Positions 8,205 to 17,589 of a stretch of DNA of 64,000 bases are shown one piece after another; the stretch's first letter is position 1; each line of letters begins with the position of its first letter. The translations under genes and the position numbers were made by a program. Below the pieces are notes generated by a model. It was given only the letters and a program-made list of their open reading frames with translations, made no database searches and was not told the DNA's origin. Source of the DNA: Mesobacterium_A sp034670065 (lineage in GTDB: Bacteria > Pseudomonadota > Alphaproteobacteria > Rhodobacterales > Rhodobacteraceae); assembly GCA_034670065.1 (NCBI GenBank), contig JAXMOG010000001.1:434001-498000 (forward strand), read 5' to 3'.

Positions 8205-9383
8205 ATGCCTGATACAGTTGCGCGTAGCTCCCGCCTTGATCATCAAATGGCCCTCTTGCACGAGGCTGATTTGCTGAAATCCATCGACCGCGCGAATGTG
8301 CTGATCGATCTGAGCCGGGTCGAAACCGTGGCGGACCATGCCTGGCACGTGTCATTGGCCGCGTTGGTACTGACCGATGCTGCCCCCTGGCCCGCTGACC
8401 GTGATCGCGTTATCGCCATGCTGCTGATCCACGATTTGGTGGAAATCGATGCAGGCGATATGCCAATCGATCAACCCCATGATGCTGTTGCCCACGCTGC
8501 AGCAGAGGCCGCAGCGGCACTGCGCCTGTTCGGCTTGCTGCCCGCAGACCAAGGTGCTGATATGTTGGCCCTTTGGACAGAGTTCGAAGCCGCCCAAACA
8601 CCGGATGCGCGCTGCGCCAAGGCGCTGGACTATCTGATGCCGGTTTTTCAGGTCGTCTGGGCCAATCCCCCTCGCCCTGACCATTTGGCCATAGCGCAAC
8701 AAAACCTGGCCAGTGGACGTGCCGCCTATCTGGCGCAGGACTGGCCCGAAGCCTTTGCCGCAGCGCAATTCCTGGCCAACACGCCAGGTGCCACACTGGA
8801 TGGCCCTTTGGCTGAAACACTGCGCTTTCTGGCAGAGGCGGATAAGCTGAAGTCGGTATTCCGCGCCACAAAACTGACAGGCGGAACCCGCCCCGAAACA
8901 TCGTCAGAGCACAGCTGGCATGTGGCGTTGTTTGCCTTACTGCTGGCAGACTATGCGCCCTCGGGCGCCGATGCGGCGCGGATCATCCATATGCTGCTGA
9001 TCCATGATCTGGTGGAAATCGACGCTGGCGATGCCCCGATCTTTGGCGACCATGATCTGGCTGCCATCGAAGCAGAAGAACGGGCAGCCGCAGATCGGTT
9101 GTTTGGTCTATTGCCAGATCACACAGGCGCACCATTGCGGGCGTTATGGGATGAGTTTGAGGCCAACGCTTCGCCCGATGCGCGCTTTGCCAAATCGCTG
9201 GATCGCTTTTCTGCTCCGAACCAGAACCTGATATCACATGGCGGCAGTTGGGTGGAATACGAGGTGCGCTATCATCAGATGGAAGCGCGGGTTGGCCAGA
9301 AGATTGCCGCAGGTGCCCCGGACCTTTGGGACTGGTTGCGTCCCCGTGCGCAGGATTTCTTTCACAAGCTGGGTCAGTTTTAA
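8205..9383 (+). CDS. Tandem HD-domain protein (two YfbR-like phosphohydrolase domains)
   Basis: The 392-residue protein holds two complete HD domains in one chain. In the first, H45/H48, H76-D77 and D82 are seen in VADHAWH and LLIHDLVEID; in the second, H236/H239, H267-D268 and the same VEID segment follow SSEHSWH. Single-domain relatives of about 190 residues hydrolyse phosphate esters such as nucleotides, so each half is about one family unit. Both metal-binding sets look intact. The physiological substrate is unknown. Confidence 0.85.
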   Translation: MPDTVARSSRLDHQMALLHEADLLKSIDRANVLIDLSRVETVADHAWHVSLAALVLTDAAPWPADRDRVIAMLLIHDLVEIDAGDMPIDQPHDAVAHAAAEAAAALRLFGLLPADQGADMLALWTEFEAAQTPDARCAKALDYLMPVFQVVWANPPRPDHLAIAQQNLASGRAAYLAQDWPEAFAAAQFLANTPGATLDGPLAETLRFLAEADKLKSVFRATKLTGGTRPETSSEHSWHVALFALLLADYAPSGADAARIIHMLLIHDLVEIDAGDAPIFGDHDLAAIEAEERAAADRLFGLLPDHTGAPLRALWDEFEANASPDARFAKSLDRFSAPNQNLISHGGSWVEYEVRYHQMEARVGQKIAAGAPDLWDWLRPRAQDFFHKLGQF

Positions 9384-9560
9384 CCCCTTGAAATCCCGCA
9401 CCCTGCCCGCTGTGGTCACAGCCCGGACATAAAATCTCCGCAGTGAATTGCCACACTTGCGCGTGACAGAATACGTTTGGAAACAAATTCCTGCGATCCA
9501 GGGGCAACCCGGACCGCGCAAGATAGGCACGATGGCACAAATTCAGGCGGGGGCGCCGCG

Positions 9561-10613
9561 ATGCGCATAACCGCAGTTACCTGTGTGAAGAACGAAGGCC
9601 CGTTCCTGTTGGAATGGATCGCCTTCCACCGCCTGCTGGGCGTGACCGATTTTCTGTTTTATTCCAACGATTGCGATGATGGCACCGACGCGTTGCTGGA
9701 TGCGTTGGCTGGCCACGGCAGTGTTGTGCACCTGCCCAATCCGGCACAGGGGCGCAACTATCAGATGGAAGCGCTGAAGGACGCGGCCCGCCAGCCGGTG
9801 GTTACGCAGGCCGATTGGGTCTGGGTTGCCGATGTTGACGAATTTCTGAACATTCATGCGCCAGGGCACCGGATACCAGATCTGATCCGGGCTTGTCATA
9901 ATCCGCAGGCTATTTCCGTGTCGTTTCAGTTCTTTGCAAATGGCGGCGTTGAGCGGTTTCAAGACCGCCCGGTGATCGAACAATTCACCCGGTCTCACAA
10001 TCCAGACATCTGGTGCGATCAAACCGCGATAGAGGTTAAGACACTGGTGCGGCGTGACTTTCCATTGCAGTATTTCGGTGCGCATCGCCCGTTTTTCCCA
10101 AAGCGCGTGACCCGCGCGGATTGGCCTGCCTGGACAGACGGTTCTGGCCGCCCGGTGCCCGAAGCGTTTTTGACCTGCGCCAACAAGCGCCGCATCCGCA
10201 AATTTCCGGTACATGGTGCGCGCAAACTGGCGACGTTAAACCACTATGCGCTGCGATCATTAGACAGCTATCTGGTCAAGAATGACCGCGGTGACGTGAA
10301 CCGCGAAAACCGCGCATTTGATGACAGTTACTGGCGCGAACGCAATGATGCGGCCTGGCACGATCCGTCGATTCAGCGTTACTTGCCCGCCCTGAAACGG
10401 GCGTTGGCCAAATTGCGATCTAACCCGCAAATCGACGCCTTGCATCAAGCCGCCGTGCGGGCGCATCTGGCCAAGCGTGACGCATTGATGGCACAGGCTG
10501 AATTCGCGGCTATGGCTGAACACCTGCGCACCGCACCAACATTACCGCCGGGCGAAGACAGCCTGCGCCATATGTTGGGATACAAAGACAAGGGGCTTAG
10601 GCATGATCATTAA
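9561..10613 (+). CDS. Glycosyltransferase family 2-like protein (first of three homologues)
   Basis: I start at the ATG at 9561 (MRITAVTCVKNEGPFLLEW), preceded by GGCGGGGG, giving 350 residues. The N-terminal nucleotide-sugar fold shows CVKNEGPFLLEW, FYSNDCDDGTD and the metal-binding VADVDEF, matching the GT2-like class of Roseobacter proteins (Glyco_tranf_2_4). The C-terminal LNHYALRSLDSYLVKNDRG is shared with the two other GT2 domains in this cluster. It overlaps the next gene by 11 bases. It probably adds a sugar to a cell-surface glycan; donor and acceptor are unknown. Confidence 0.85.
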   Translation: MRITAVTCVKNEGPFLLEWIAFHRLLGVTDFLFYSNDCDDGTDALLDALAGHGSVVHLPNPAQGRNYQMEALKDAARQPVVTQADWVWVADVDEFLNIHAPGHRIPDLIRACHNPQAISVSFQFFANGGVERFQDRPVIEQFTRSHNPDIWCDQTAIEVKTLVRRDFPLQYFGAHRPFFPKRVTRADWPAWTDGSGRPVPEAFLTCANKRRIRKFPVHGARKLATLNHYALRSLDSYLVKNDRGDVNRENRAFDDSYWRERNDAAWHDPSIQRYLPALKRALAKLRSNPQIDALHQAAVRAHLAKRDALMAQAEFAAMAEHLRTAPTLPPGEDSLRHMLGYKDKGLRHDH

Positions 10614-11220
10614 TCTGGGCCTTCCCAAATCCGGCACCACCACCTTGGCCGAAGCGCTGAAAAGCACCGGCATGCGCGTGGCAGACCACAAGATTGCGCG
10701 CAACCAAACCCAAAACTCTGATCTGGCAGGCAGCTTTGTCGCCAAGCAGTTATATGACGGCTATTTCGATCATGGTGATCCGTTGCATCGGCTGCGAGAG
10801 TTCGATGCATTGACGGAAATCAATGTGTTGAAACCTGGTCTATCCCTGTGGCCACAAACGGATTTTGGGCTTCTGCAAACGTTGCGTGAGCTTGAGCCGG
10901 AAATCCTGTTCGTGCTGACATTACGCCCGGCCGAAGATATCGTGGACAGTATGCTACGTTGGAACAATCTGGGAAAACAGCGCATGCCCCGGCTGCAAAT
11001 TCCCGGTTTGCCGGCCGGATATGGCACCCGAACGCTGGATTTGATCCGCTTTGTTGAAGGGCACCATGCCTTTGTTCACGCGATCTTTGGAGACGATCCC
11101 AATTTCCTGCCGCTGCATGTTGGTGATCCGGATGCGCGGGATATTCTGTCGGGCTTTATCGGTCAAACCGTACCGTGGTGGGGCCGCGCCAATGCCAACC
11201 CGGTTCAGACGCCAGACTGA
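10603..11220 (+). CDS. Sulfotransferase family protein
   Basis: This 205-residue protein begins with a PAPS-binding 5'-phosphosulfate loop, GLPKSGTTTLAEAL, at residues 6-19. A later segment, VLTLRPAEDIVDSMLRW, matches the 3'-phosphate binding region (R-x-P-x-D). It would transfer sulfate from PAPS to a glycan or small molecule. It starts 11 bases inside the upstream GT2 gene and its TGA overlaps the next ATG (TGATG), so the genes are translationally coupled. Acceptor unknown. Confidence 0.8.
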   Translation: MIINLGLPKSGTTTLAEALKSTGMRVADHKIARNQTQNSDLAGSFVAKQLYDGYFDHGDPLHRLREFDALTEINVLKPGLSLWPQTDFGLLQTLRELEPEILFVLTLRPAEDIVDSMLRWNNLGKQRMPRLQIPGLPAGYGTRTLDLIRFVEGHHAFVHAIFGDDPNFLPLHVGDPDARDILSGFIGQTVPWWGRANANPVQTPD

Positions 11221-13547
11221 TGCGTGTTTGTCTGCATATTGGCCCAGACGCCATGGTCACGGACCGCATCCAATCGGTGTTGGAAGCCAAGCGCGCCCAA
11301 TTGCTGGACAAGGGGGTATTGTACCCGCGCAGTCCCGGCGGGCGGGCGCATTCGCGCCTGTTCATGCTGGCCACCGATCCGGACCAGCCCGATACCATGC
11401 GCGCCAATCGCGGCTTTGCATCACCCGAAGCACAAGAGGCTTTGCGCCAAGATGTGGCGCGGTCCTTACTGGATGAAATTGATCGCGCGCGGCCTGACCT
11501 GCTGATCCTGTCGTCGCACCATCTGGGGGCCGGTCTGACCACTCCGGATCAGATTGCCCGCGTGCATGCGCAACTGGCCCCTTATGCGGATCAGATCGAA
11601 GTCATCGCGCATGTCGAGGATCCGGCCCGCATGTTGCTGCGCCGCTATGCCGGTCAGATATTGGATGGCCGTATTCGCAACCTGAACCTGGAACTGTCGC
11701 TTTGTGACGCTGACAACTGGTGGGATGCCGCCTTGGCCACTGCCCCCAAACCAGCAGCAAAACGCGGTTTGTATTCAGATACGCAAATGGCCGTACACTG
11801 GCTGGACTACACCCGGCTTGTTCAAGAGTGGGATGCGATCTTTGGCACCGGGGCCACCCGTTTGTTCAGCTATGATCCCGCCAAATGGGCAGCCCCTGAA
11901 TTTACGCAGGATTTGCGCAAATGTTTTGGGATTGATGTTTCCTTTGGCAAGGCCACAGACTGGGCCCCCATCCCATTACCCCCTGCCAGTTGGCTTGCCC
12001 GGTGCCGACGGTTTAACGAGGCGTTGTTGCGGCTGATGGCGGTGCGCGGCGCGGCCTTGCCCCGCCAACTGTGCCGCCGCATGCAGGATGCGATGGCCGT
12101 CGCGGGCCCTGCCGATCAGCCGGGGCAACTGGCCGCCATTTCTGACCGGTTTGCCGCTGACCTGCAGGGGCTACTGGCCCGCCATCCGGGGCTACGGCCA
12201 CAGACAATGAAGCCTGATACGCCACAAGATCGCTGGACCGAAGCCGCACCACAGTTTGGGTTTCGCGCCACGCAGTATTTGCACGCGTTTATGCCCCGTA
12301 TCGAAACCGCATTCAGTGACGCCGCCAAAGCCCCGGTTGGCGCGCATCCAGATCAGCTGAAACTGTCCCGTGACGCGGAACAACTGATGTCGCCGCTGGC
12401 CAAACAGAAATTCGCCTCACTGGTCCAATCGCCCTTTGCACCGCACAATAGGTTGGGAGGATTGGATGAAACAGTTTTGGAAACCGCCTTTACCCCAGCA
12501 CAACCGCGCCAACTGCCCGATGGGCGCACTGGCCGGGTGATTGTGGCCTGCATGAAAACCGAAGCGCCGTATATTCTGGAGTGGATCGCGTACCACCGTG
12601 CCATCGGCGTGGACAATTTTCTGATTTACACAAATGGCTGTGAAGATACGACAGACCCACTGTTGGTGCGCTTGCAGGAACTGGGGATTGTGCATCACCG
12701 GTCTAACGAAGGGTGGCAAGGCCAGTCACCGCAGCAACATGCGCTGAACAACGCGATGAAAGACCCGGTTGTTCAGGCGTCAGACTGGATCATTCACATT
12801 GATGTTGATGAGTTCATCAATGTGCGCTGCGGCAATGGCACGTTGGATGATTTCTTTGCCCATGTGCCCGACGCCACGAATGTCGCCATGACGTGGCGGT
12901 TGTTCGGGCACAACGGCGTGCAGCGGTTCGAAGATCAGTTTGTGATCGGACAGTTCGACGCCTGCGCCCCGCGCTATTGCCCCAAGCCGCATATGGCGTG
13001 GGGGTTCAAATCGATGTCCCGCAATATCGGTGCCTATTCCAAACTGTCCTGCCACCGCCCCAACCATTTGCATGAAGACAAGGCCCACACGGTAAAATGG
13101 GTCAACGGATCAGGCCAGCCGATGACTGGGGAGGCACTGCACCGGGGGTGGCGCAACTCCAAAAAAAGCATTGGATATGACCTGCTGCAGCTGAACCATT
13201 ATCCTTTGCGCAGCGCGGAAAGCTTTCTTGTCAAACGCCAGCGCGGCCGTGCGCTACATGTCGATCGGACAATCGGGCTGAACTATTGGATTCGGATGGA
13301 CTGGACCGGCGCGCACGATGTGACAATTCAACGAAACATCCCCCGTGTGCGGGCCGAATATAACCAGCTGATCGAGGATCCATTGGTGCGCCGATACCAT
13401 GAAGACGGGGTAGCCTGGCACCGGGCCAAAGCCAAAGAACTGCATGAAACACCCGAATTTGAAGAGCTGTTTCAACAAGCCACAGCGCTGTCGCTAACCG
13501 AAACCGAACGCGCCGCCTTGGCATTGGCGATGGATGTGGAGAGTTGA
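11220..13547 (+). CDS. Fusion: degenerate sulfotransferase-like N-domain plus GT2-like C-domain
   Basis: This protein has 775 residues, starting at the ATG that overlaps the preceding stop. The first roughly 250 residues look like a bacterial sulfotransferase (LHIGPDAMVTDRIQ, then LLDKGVLYPRS), but the expected KTGT/KSGT phosphate loop is replaced by PDAM, so catalysis is doubtful. From about residue 440 a complete GT2-like domain follows, with CMKTEAPYILEWIAYHR, IHIDVDEFINV and LNHYPLRSAESFLVKRQRG. It is homologous to the genes at 9561 and 14266. Confidence 0.75.
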   Translation: MRVCLHIGPDAMVTDRIQSVLEAKRAQLLDKGVLYPRSPGGRAHSRLFMLATDPDQPDTMRANRGFASPEAQEALRQDVARSLLDEIDRARPDLLILSSHHLGAGLTTPDQIARVHAQLAPYADQIEVIAHVEDPARMLLRRYAGQILDGRIRNLNLELSLCDADNWWDAALATAPKPAAKRGLYSDTQMAVHWLDYTRLVQEWDAIFGTGATRLFSYDPAKWAAPEFTQDLRKCFGIDVSFGKATDWAPIPLPPASWLARCRRFNEALLRLMAVRGAALPRQLCRRMQDAMAVAGPADQPGQLAAISDRFAADLQGLLARHPGLRPQTMKPDTPQDRWTEAAPQFGFRATQYLHAFMPRIETAFSDAAKAPVGAHPDQLKLSRDAEQLMSPLAKQKFASLVQSPFAPHNRLGGLDETVLETAFTPAQPRQLPDGRTGRVIVACMKTEAPYILEWIAYHRAIGVDNFLIYTNGCEDTTDPLLVRLQELGIVHHRSNEGWQGQSPQQHALNNAMKDPVVQASDWIIHIDVDEFINVRCGNGTLDDFFAHVPDATNVAMTWRLFGHNGVQRFEDQFVIGQFDACAPRYCPKPHMAWGFKSMSRNIGAYSKLSCHRPNHLHEDKAHTVKWVNGSGQPMTGEALHRGWRNSKKSIGYDLLQLNHYPLRSAESFLVKRQRGRALHVDRTIGLNYWIRMDWTGAHDVTIQRNIPRVRAEYNQLIEDPLVRRYHEDGVAWHRAKAKELHETPEFEELFQQATALSLTETERAALALAMDVES

Positions 13548-13549
13548 GC

Positions 13550-14266
13550 ATGACGCCCCCCGCACCCATGGCGACTGATCTGGCACCCAAAGGCTACCTA
13601 AGCTGTCGCGGTGTGAAAATTCCGCGCGCGCCAATCTTGTCGGCAGGTCGCGCCCGCAAGGCGCTGCGCGAAGGCAGCTATGAACGCAAAGAAGCCGACG
13701 CCGTGATGAAAATGGTCGCCGATGGCGACCGTGTTCTGGAATTGGGCACCGGCATCGGTTTCATGTCCAGTTTGATCGCAGTTCATAAGAATGTGGCCTG
13801 CGTTGAAACCTATGAGGCGAACCCCACGCTCATCCCCTATATCCGGCAAGTGCATGCCTTGAACGGGGTGTCTAACCGCGTGCAGGTACACAACGCCTTG
13901 TTGGCCCCAACGGCCGGTGATCCGGTCACGTTCTATGAGCGGCGCAATTTTCTGGCCTCCTCCCTGGATGCCAGTTCGGATACCAAGAACATCGTCGCGA
14001 AACATCAGATCACCGTGCTTGGCGTGAATGATGTGATCGCCCGTGTGGCCCCCAATGTGCTGATCTGCGATATCGAAGGGGCAGAGGCCGATCTGCTGCC
14101 CGCCGCTGATTTGTCTGGCCTGCGGATTGCCATTGTCGAACTGCATCCGCAGTGGATCGGGCAAGCGGGTGTGCAGGCGGTTTTTGATGCGTTTCACAAG
14201 GCCGGGCTGACCTATTGGCCCAAAGCGTCAGAGGGCAAGGTTGTGACCTTTCGCAAGGGGTGGTGA
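13550..14266 (+). CDS. FkbM-family SAM-dependent methyltransferase
   Basis: The SAM-binding motif is VLELGTGIGF, followed by ETYEANPTLIPYI and the FkbM-type C-terminal ICDIEGAEADLL and VELHP segments. The family methylates sugar hydroxyls and related groups. I start at the ATG at 13550; an in-frame TTG two codons earlier would overlap the previous stop. It is clearly related to the FkbM protein at 42376 (shared GVK-P, GDRVLE-G-G-G, EANP-L-PHI pattern). It probably decorates the glycan made by the flanking transferases. Confidence 0.82.
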   Translation: MTPPAPMATDLAPKGYLSCRGVKIPRAPILSAGRARKALREGSYERKEADAVMKMVADGDRVLELGTGIGFMSSLIAVHKNVACVETYEANPTLIPYIRQVHALNGVSNRVQVHNALLAPTAGDPVTFYERRNFLASSLDASSDTKNIVAKHQITVLGVNDVIARVAPNVLICDIEGAEADLLPAADLSGLRIAIVELHPQWIGQAGVQAVFDAFHKAGLTYWPKASEGKVVTFRKGW

Positions 14267-15321
14267 TGCGGATTACAGCCATCCTTTGTGTGCGCAATGA
14301 AGCGGCGTTTTTGTTGGACTGGCTGGCCCATCACCGGGCCTGTGGCGTCACCGATTTTCTGATCTATTCCAATGACTGCCAAGATGGCACGGATACACTG
14401 TTAGACAGATTGGCTGCGCGCGGACTGGTCCAGCATCGCGCCAACCCTGGCCCGTATGACGAACGCGGCGTTCAGTTCACCGCGCTGAAAGCCGCTGAAA
14501 ACGAACCCGTTGTACAACAAGCAGATTGGCTGTTGCCGCTGGATGTGGATGAGTTCGTCAATGTGCATGTCGGGCAAGGCACCCTGCCCGATCTAATAGG
14601 GTCGCTACCGCAGGCCACAGCGATCACCCTGACCTGGCGATTGTTTGGGAACGGTGGCGTTGTCCAATATGCGGATACGCCGGTAACCCAGCAATTCACC
14701 CGCGCAGCGCCCAAGGTGATGTACTGGCCTTGGCGGGCGTCCATGTTCAAAACATTATACCGCAACGATGGCACCTATGGCGCGCTGGGCGTGCATCGGC
14801 CGCGCCGCCCGGACCAAGCGCGACTTGCATCTGCGCAATGGTTTGACGGGTCCGGCCGGGACGTTTCAGAATTGGCAGGCACGCAGCGGGTCTTTTCGAC
14901 CTATGGACGTGACAACTATGGTTTGGCGCAGTTGAACCACTACCCGCTGGGCAGCATGGAATCTTATGTGCTGAAAACGGACCGCGGCCGTGCCGTGCAC
15001 GCAGATCAGCGGTTGGCGATGGACTATTGGGTGGAGCGCAACTTCTGTACCGAAGAAGACAACAGTATTCTGGCCCTGTCAGAAACGGTGGCGGCCATAC
15101 GCGCCGAATTGGCCGATGATGCGCAGACTGCCCAGCTTCACCAAGCGGCAGTTGCTTGGCGCAAGGCGCGGTTCAACGACCTGATGGCGCAAGAACCCAA
15201 TCGTGCATTGTTGGGCCGATTGATGATGACACCGCCAACACAGCCCGTGCCCAAGCAAGCCGCGCAGTTCTTGTTGCATCACGCCCGGCGCGCCAATGCG
15301 CCCAAAGGCGGTTCAGCTTAG
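14266..15321 (+). CDS. Glycosyltransferase family 2-like protein (third homologue)
   Basis: The 351-residue protein starts at the ATG overlapping the FkbM stop (TGATG). It shares the block CVRNEAAFLLDWLAHHR, YSNDCQDGTDTLLDRL, LPLDVDEFVNVHVGQGT and LNHYPLGSMESYVLK with the products at 9561 and 11220. The D-V-D motif is the likely metal/nucleotide-sugar site. No membrane helix is visible, so action is probably at the cytosolic face before glycan export. It is the last gene of the module and converges on the small membrane gene at 15335. Confidence 0.85.
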   Translation: MRITAILCVRNEAAFLLDWLAHHRACGVTDFLIYSNDCQDGTDTLLDRLAARGLVQHRANPGPYDERGVQFTALKAAENEPVVQQADWLLPLDVDEFVNVHVGQGTLPDLIGSLPQATAITLTWRLFGNGGVVQYADTPVTQQFTRAAPKVMYWPWRASMFKTLYRNDGTYGALGVHRPRRPDQARLASAQWFDGSGRDVSELAGTQRVFSTYGRDNYGLAQLNHYPLGSMESYVLKTDRGRAVHADQRLAMDYWVERNFCTEEDNSILALSETVAAIRAELADDAQTAQLHQAAVAWRKARFNDLMAQEPNRALLGRLMMTPPTQPVPKQAAQFLLHHARRANAPKGGSA

Positions 15322-15334
15322 CCGAAGCGGTGTT

Positions 15335-15607
15335 TTACGACTGCCGGTTCAGAAAGGCTTCGCGAATTTCGCTTTGGAAATAACCGACGAACCCACCCAA
15401 GACGACAATGAAAGATGATGAATTGCCAGCGTAGTCTGTCACCAGTGCCGCCAGCAGCAACACCAGCGCAAAGGTCGCCACGCGCTGCCCCGTTGCATCG
15501 GGCATTTGGTCTTCGTTCAGGAAGCGACCCAGAAATTCGGTCACCTGAGGTTCTAGTGGGCGAACAACCAGCCCAGCCAGTATCGAAATGATGAAGGAAA
15601 AAATCAT
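15335..15607 (-). CDS. Small membrane protein, unknown function
   Basis: The 90-residue product begins with a hydrophobic segment (MIFSFIISILAGLVV), has a soluble middle (LEPQVTEFLGRFLNEDQMP) and two further hydrophobic stretches (ATFALVLLLAALV and SSSFIVVLGGFVGYF). No family is recognised. It is convergent with the GT2 gene and 102 bases upstream of pyrC on the opposite strand. Confidence 0.55.
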   Translation of the reverse strand: MIFSFIISILAGLVVRPLEPQVTEFLGRFLNEDQMPDATGQRVATFALVLLLAALVTDYAGNSSSFIVVLGGFVGYFQSEIREAFLNRQS

Positions 15608-15709
15608 GGGCCCGCCCTTGCCGCAATTACGCGAGCACTATGGCGCATTGAGCCGCAGCGCGCAATCTGGACTGGCCCCATTGGCGCGCTTCGTGATATG
15701 CGCCCGAAC

Positions 15710-16756
15710 ATGAGCAACTCGATCACCATCCGCCGCCCCGATGACTGGCACCTGCACCTGCGCGATGGCGCAATGCTGGCCGCTGTCGCCCCTGAAACCG
15801 CCCGCCACTTTGGCCGTGCGATCATCATGCCCAACCTTGTCCCACCGGTTGTGACCGGTGCACAGGCCACGGCCTATCGTGAGCGCATCATGAGCGCCCT
15901 GCCGCAAGACAGCGCGTTCACGCCGCTGATGACCCTGTACCTGACAGAAGACACCGATGCCGATGATCTGGCGGCCGCACATAGCGCGGGCCTGATCACC
16001 GCGGTCAAACTGTACCCTGCGGGCGCGACAACCAACTCAGCCTCTGGTGTTGCGAATTTTGACAAGGTGCGCCCTGTTCTGGAACGGATGGCAGAAATCG
16101 GTTGCCCGCTGTGTGTACATGGCGAAGTCGTAGATTCCGACATCGACATTTTTGATCGCGAAGCGGTGTTTATTAATCGCGTCCTGGACCCGATCCGCCG
16201 CGCCACCCCCGGTTTGCGTGTGGTAATGGAACATATCACCACGCGGCAAGGTGCCGAGTATGCCCGTTCTGGCGGGCCGGACCTGGGCGCGACAATCACA
16301 ACGCATCACTTGGTGATCAACCGCAACCACATTCTGGTTGGCGGGATCAAGCCGCACTATTACTGCCTGCCCGTCGCCAAGCGCGAAGAGCATCGTCAGG
16401 CACTGTGCGACGCGGCCACCAGTGGCGACGCCAGTTTCTTTCTGGGAACCGACAGCGCACCGCACCCTGATCATTTGAAAGAACATGCCTGTGGCTGCGC
16501 AGGATGTTTCACCGCCACCAACACCATGTCGATACTGGCCGAAGTTTTCGAAAAGGCCGACGCTTTGGACAAGTTGGAAGCCTTCGCATCGCTGAACGGT
16601 CCGGCGTTTTACGGCCTGTCCCCAAACAGTGATACACTCACCCTGACCAAGGGCGATGCCGTTGACTACCCCGCCAAGATCCCCGTGGGGGATGGCAGCG
16701 AAGAAGTCACTGTTTTCCAACCGGGCTTCCCGCTGCACTGGTCCGTCGCGGAATAA
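15710..16756 (+). CDS. pyrC: Dihydroorotase, class II (PyrC)
   Basis: PyrC closes carbamoyl aspartate to dihydroorotate in pyrimidine synthesis. The zinc ligands HLH lie in RRPDDWHLHLRDG, the carboxylated lysine in AVKLYPAGATTNS, further histidines in VHGEV and EHITT, and the aspartate in LGTDSAPH. At 348 residues it is typical of the E. coli-like class. I chose the ATG at 15710 (MSNSITIRRPDDW); an ATG four codons upstream is possible. pyrE follows 140 bases later on the same strand. Confidence 0.95.
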   Translation: MSNSITIRRPDDWHLHLRDGAMLAAVAPETARHFGRAIIMPNLVPPVVTGAQATAYRERIMSALPQDSAFTPLMTLYLTEDTDADDLAAAHSAGLITAVKLYPAGATTNSASGVANFDKVRPVLERMAEIGCPLCVHGEVVDSDIDIFDREAVFINRVLDPIRRATPGLRVVMEHITTRQGAEYARSGGPDLGATITTHHLVINRNHILVGGIKPHYYCLPVAKREEHRQALCDAATSGDASFFLGTDSAPHPDHLKEHACGCAGCFTATNTMSILAEVFEKADALDKLEAFASLNGPAFYGLSPNSDTLTLTKGDAVDYPAKIPVGDGSEEVTVFQPGFPLHWSVAE

Positions 16757-16896
16757 GCGATTTTCACGCCGCGCTGATATGGTGTTGAGCAGAACCGTAT
16801 TCCTGCGGGTCTTGTCAGCACCAGACTGCGCGGCGGACTTTTCTTGACGCGCGCTTTCCTCTAAGGGCGGGGCGTCACATCCAAAGGAGCCGCCCC

Positions 16897-17577
16897 ATGA
16901 TCCCGTCCAGCTATCCGCCCGCCGAAGAAATCGCCCGCCTTACCGCGCGTATGCTGCTGGAAATCGGTGCGGTGAACTTCAATACTGATGAGCCATATAT
17001 CCTGGCCTCTGGTCTGCCCTCGCCCAGCTATATTGATTGCCGCAAGCTGATCTCTTACCCGCGCATTCGGTCTACATTGATGGATTTCTTGACCGTCACT
17101 GTAATGCGCAACGCCGGTCTTGAAGCTTTTGACAATATCGCCGGTGGCGAGACAGCAGGCATCCCTTTTGCCGCGCTGGTGGCTGAACGTATGGCACTGC
17201 CCATGACTTATGTGCGTAAGAAGCCCAAAGGCTACGGTCGCAACGCACGGATCGAAGGCGCGATGACCGAAGGGCAACGGGTCTTGCTGGTCGAAGACCT
17301 GACAACGGATGGCGGTTCCAAACTGTCGTTTGTTGATGCGATCCGCGAAACCGGCGCGACCTGCGGTCATACGGCGGTGATTTTCTATTACGACATCTTC
17401 CCAGAAACACCCAAAACACTGGGCGATCACGGCGTCAGCCTGCATCACCTGTGCACATGGTGGGATGTTCTGGCCGAAGCCAAGGCCCAAGGCGCGTTCA
17501 GCACGTCCACGCTGGAAGAAGTGGAAAGCTTCTTGACCAATCCGCGCGCATGGCAAGAGGCGCGCAAAGCGCAGTAA
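16897..17577 (+). CDS. pyrE: Orotate phosphoribosyltransferase (PyrE)
   Basis: PyrE joins orotate to PRPP to form OMP. The PRPP-binding motif is VLLVEDLTTDGGSK, and other conserved segments are ILASGLPSPSYIDCRKL and YVRKKPKGYGR. At 226 residues it is the long alphaproteobacterial form. The start is supported by AAAGGAG upstream of the ATG. It lies downstream of pyrC, giving a two-step pyrimidine pair, and converges on the von Willebrand A gene with only 12 bases between. Confidence 0.95.
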   Translation: MIPSSYPPAEEIARLTARMLLEIGAVNFNTDEPYILASGLPSPSYIDCRKLISYPRIRSTLMDFLTVTVMRNAGLEAFDNIAGGETAGIPFAALVAERMALPMTYVRKKPKGYGRNARIEGAMTEGQRVLLVEDLTTDGGSKLSFVDAIRETGATCGHTAVIFYYDIFPETPKTLGDHGVSLHHLCTWWDVLAEAKAQGAFSTSTLEEVESFLTNPRAWQEARKAQ

Positions 17578-17589
17578 CTGCGCGGCCAA

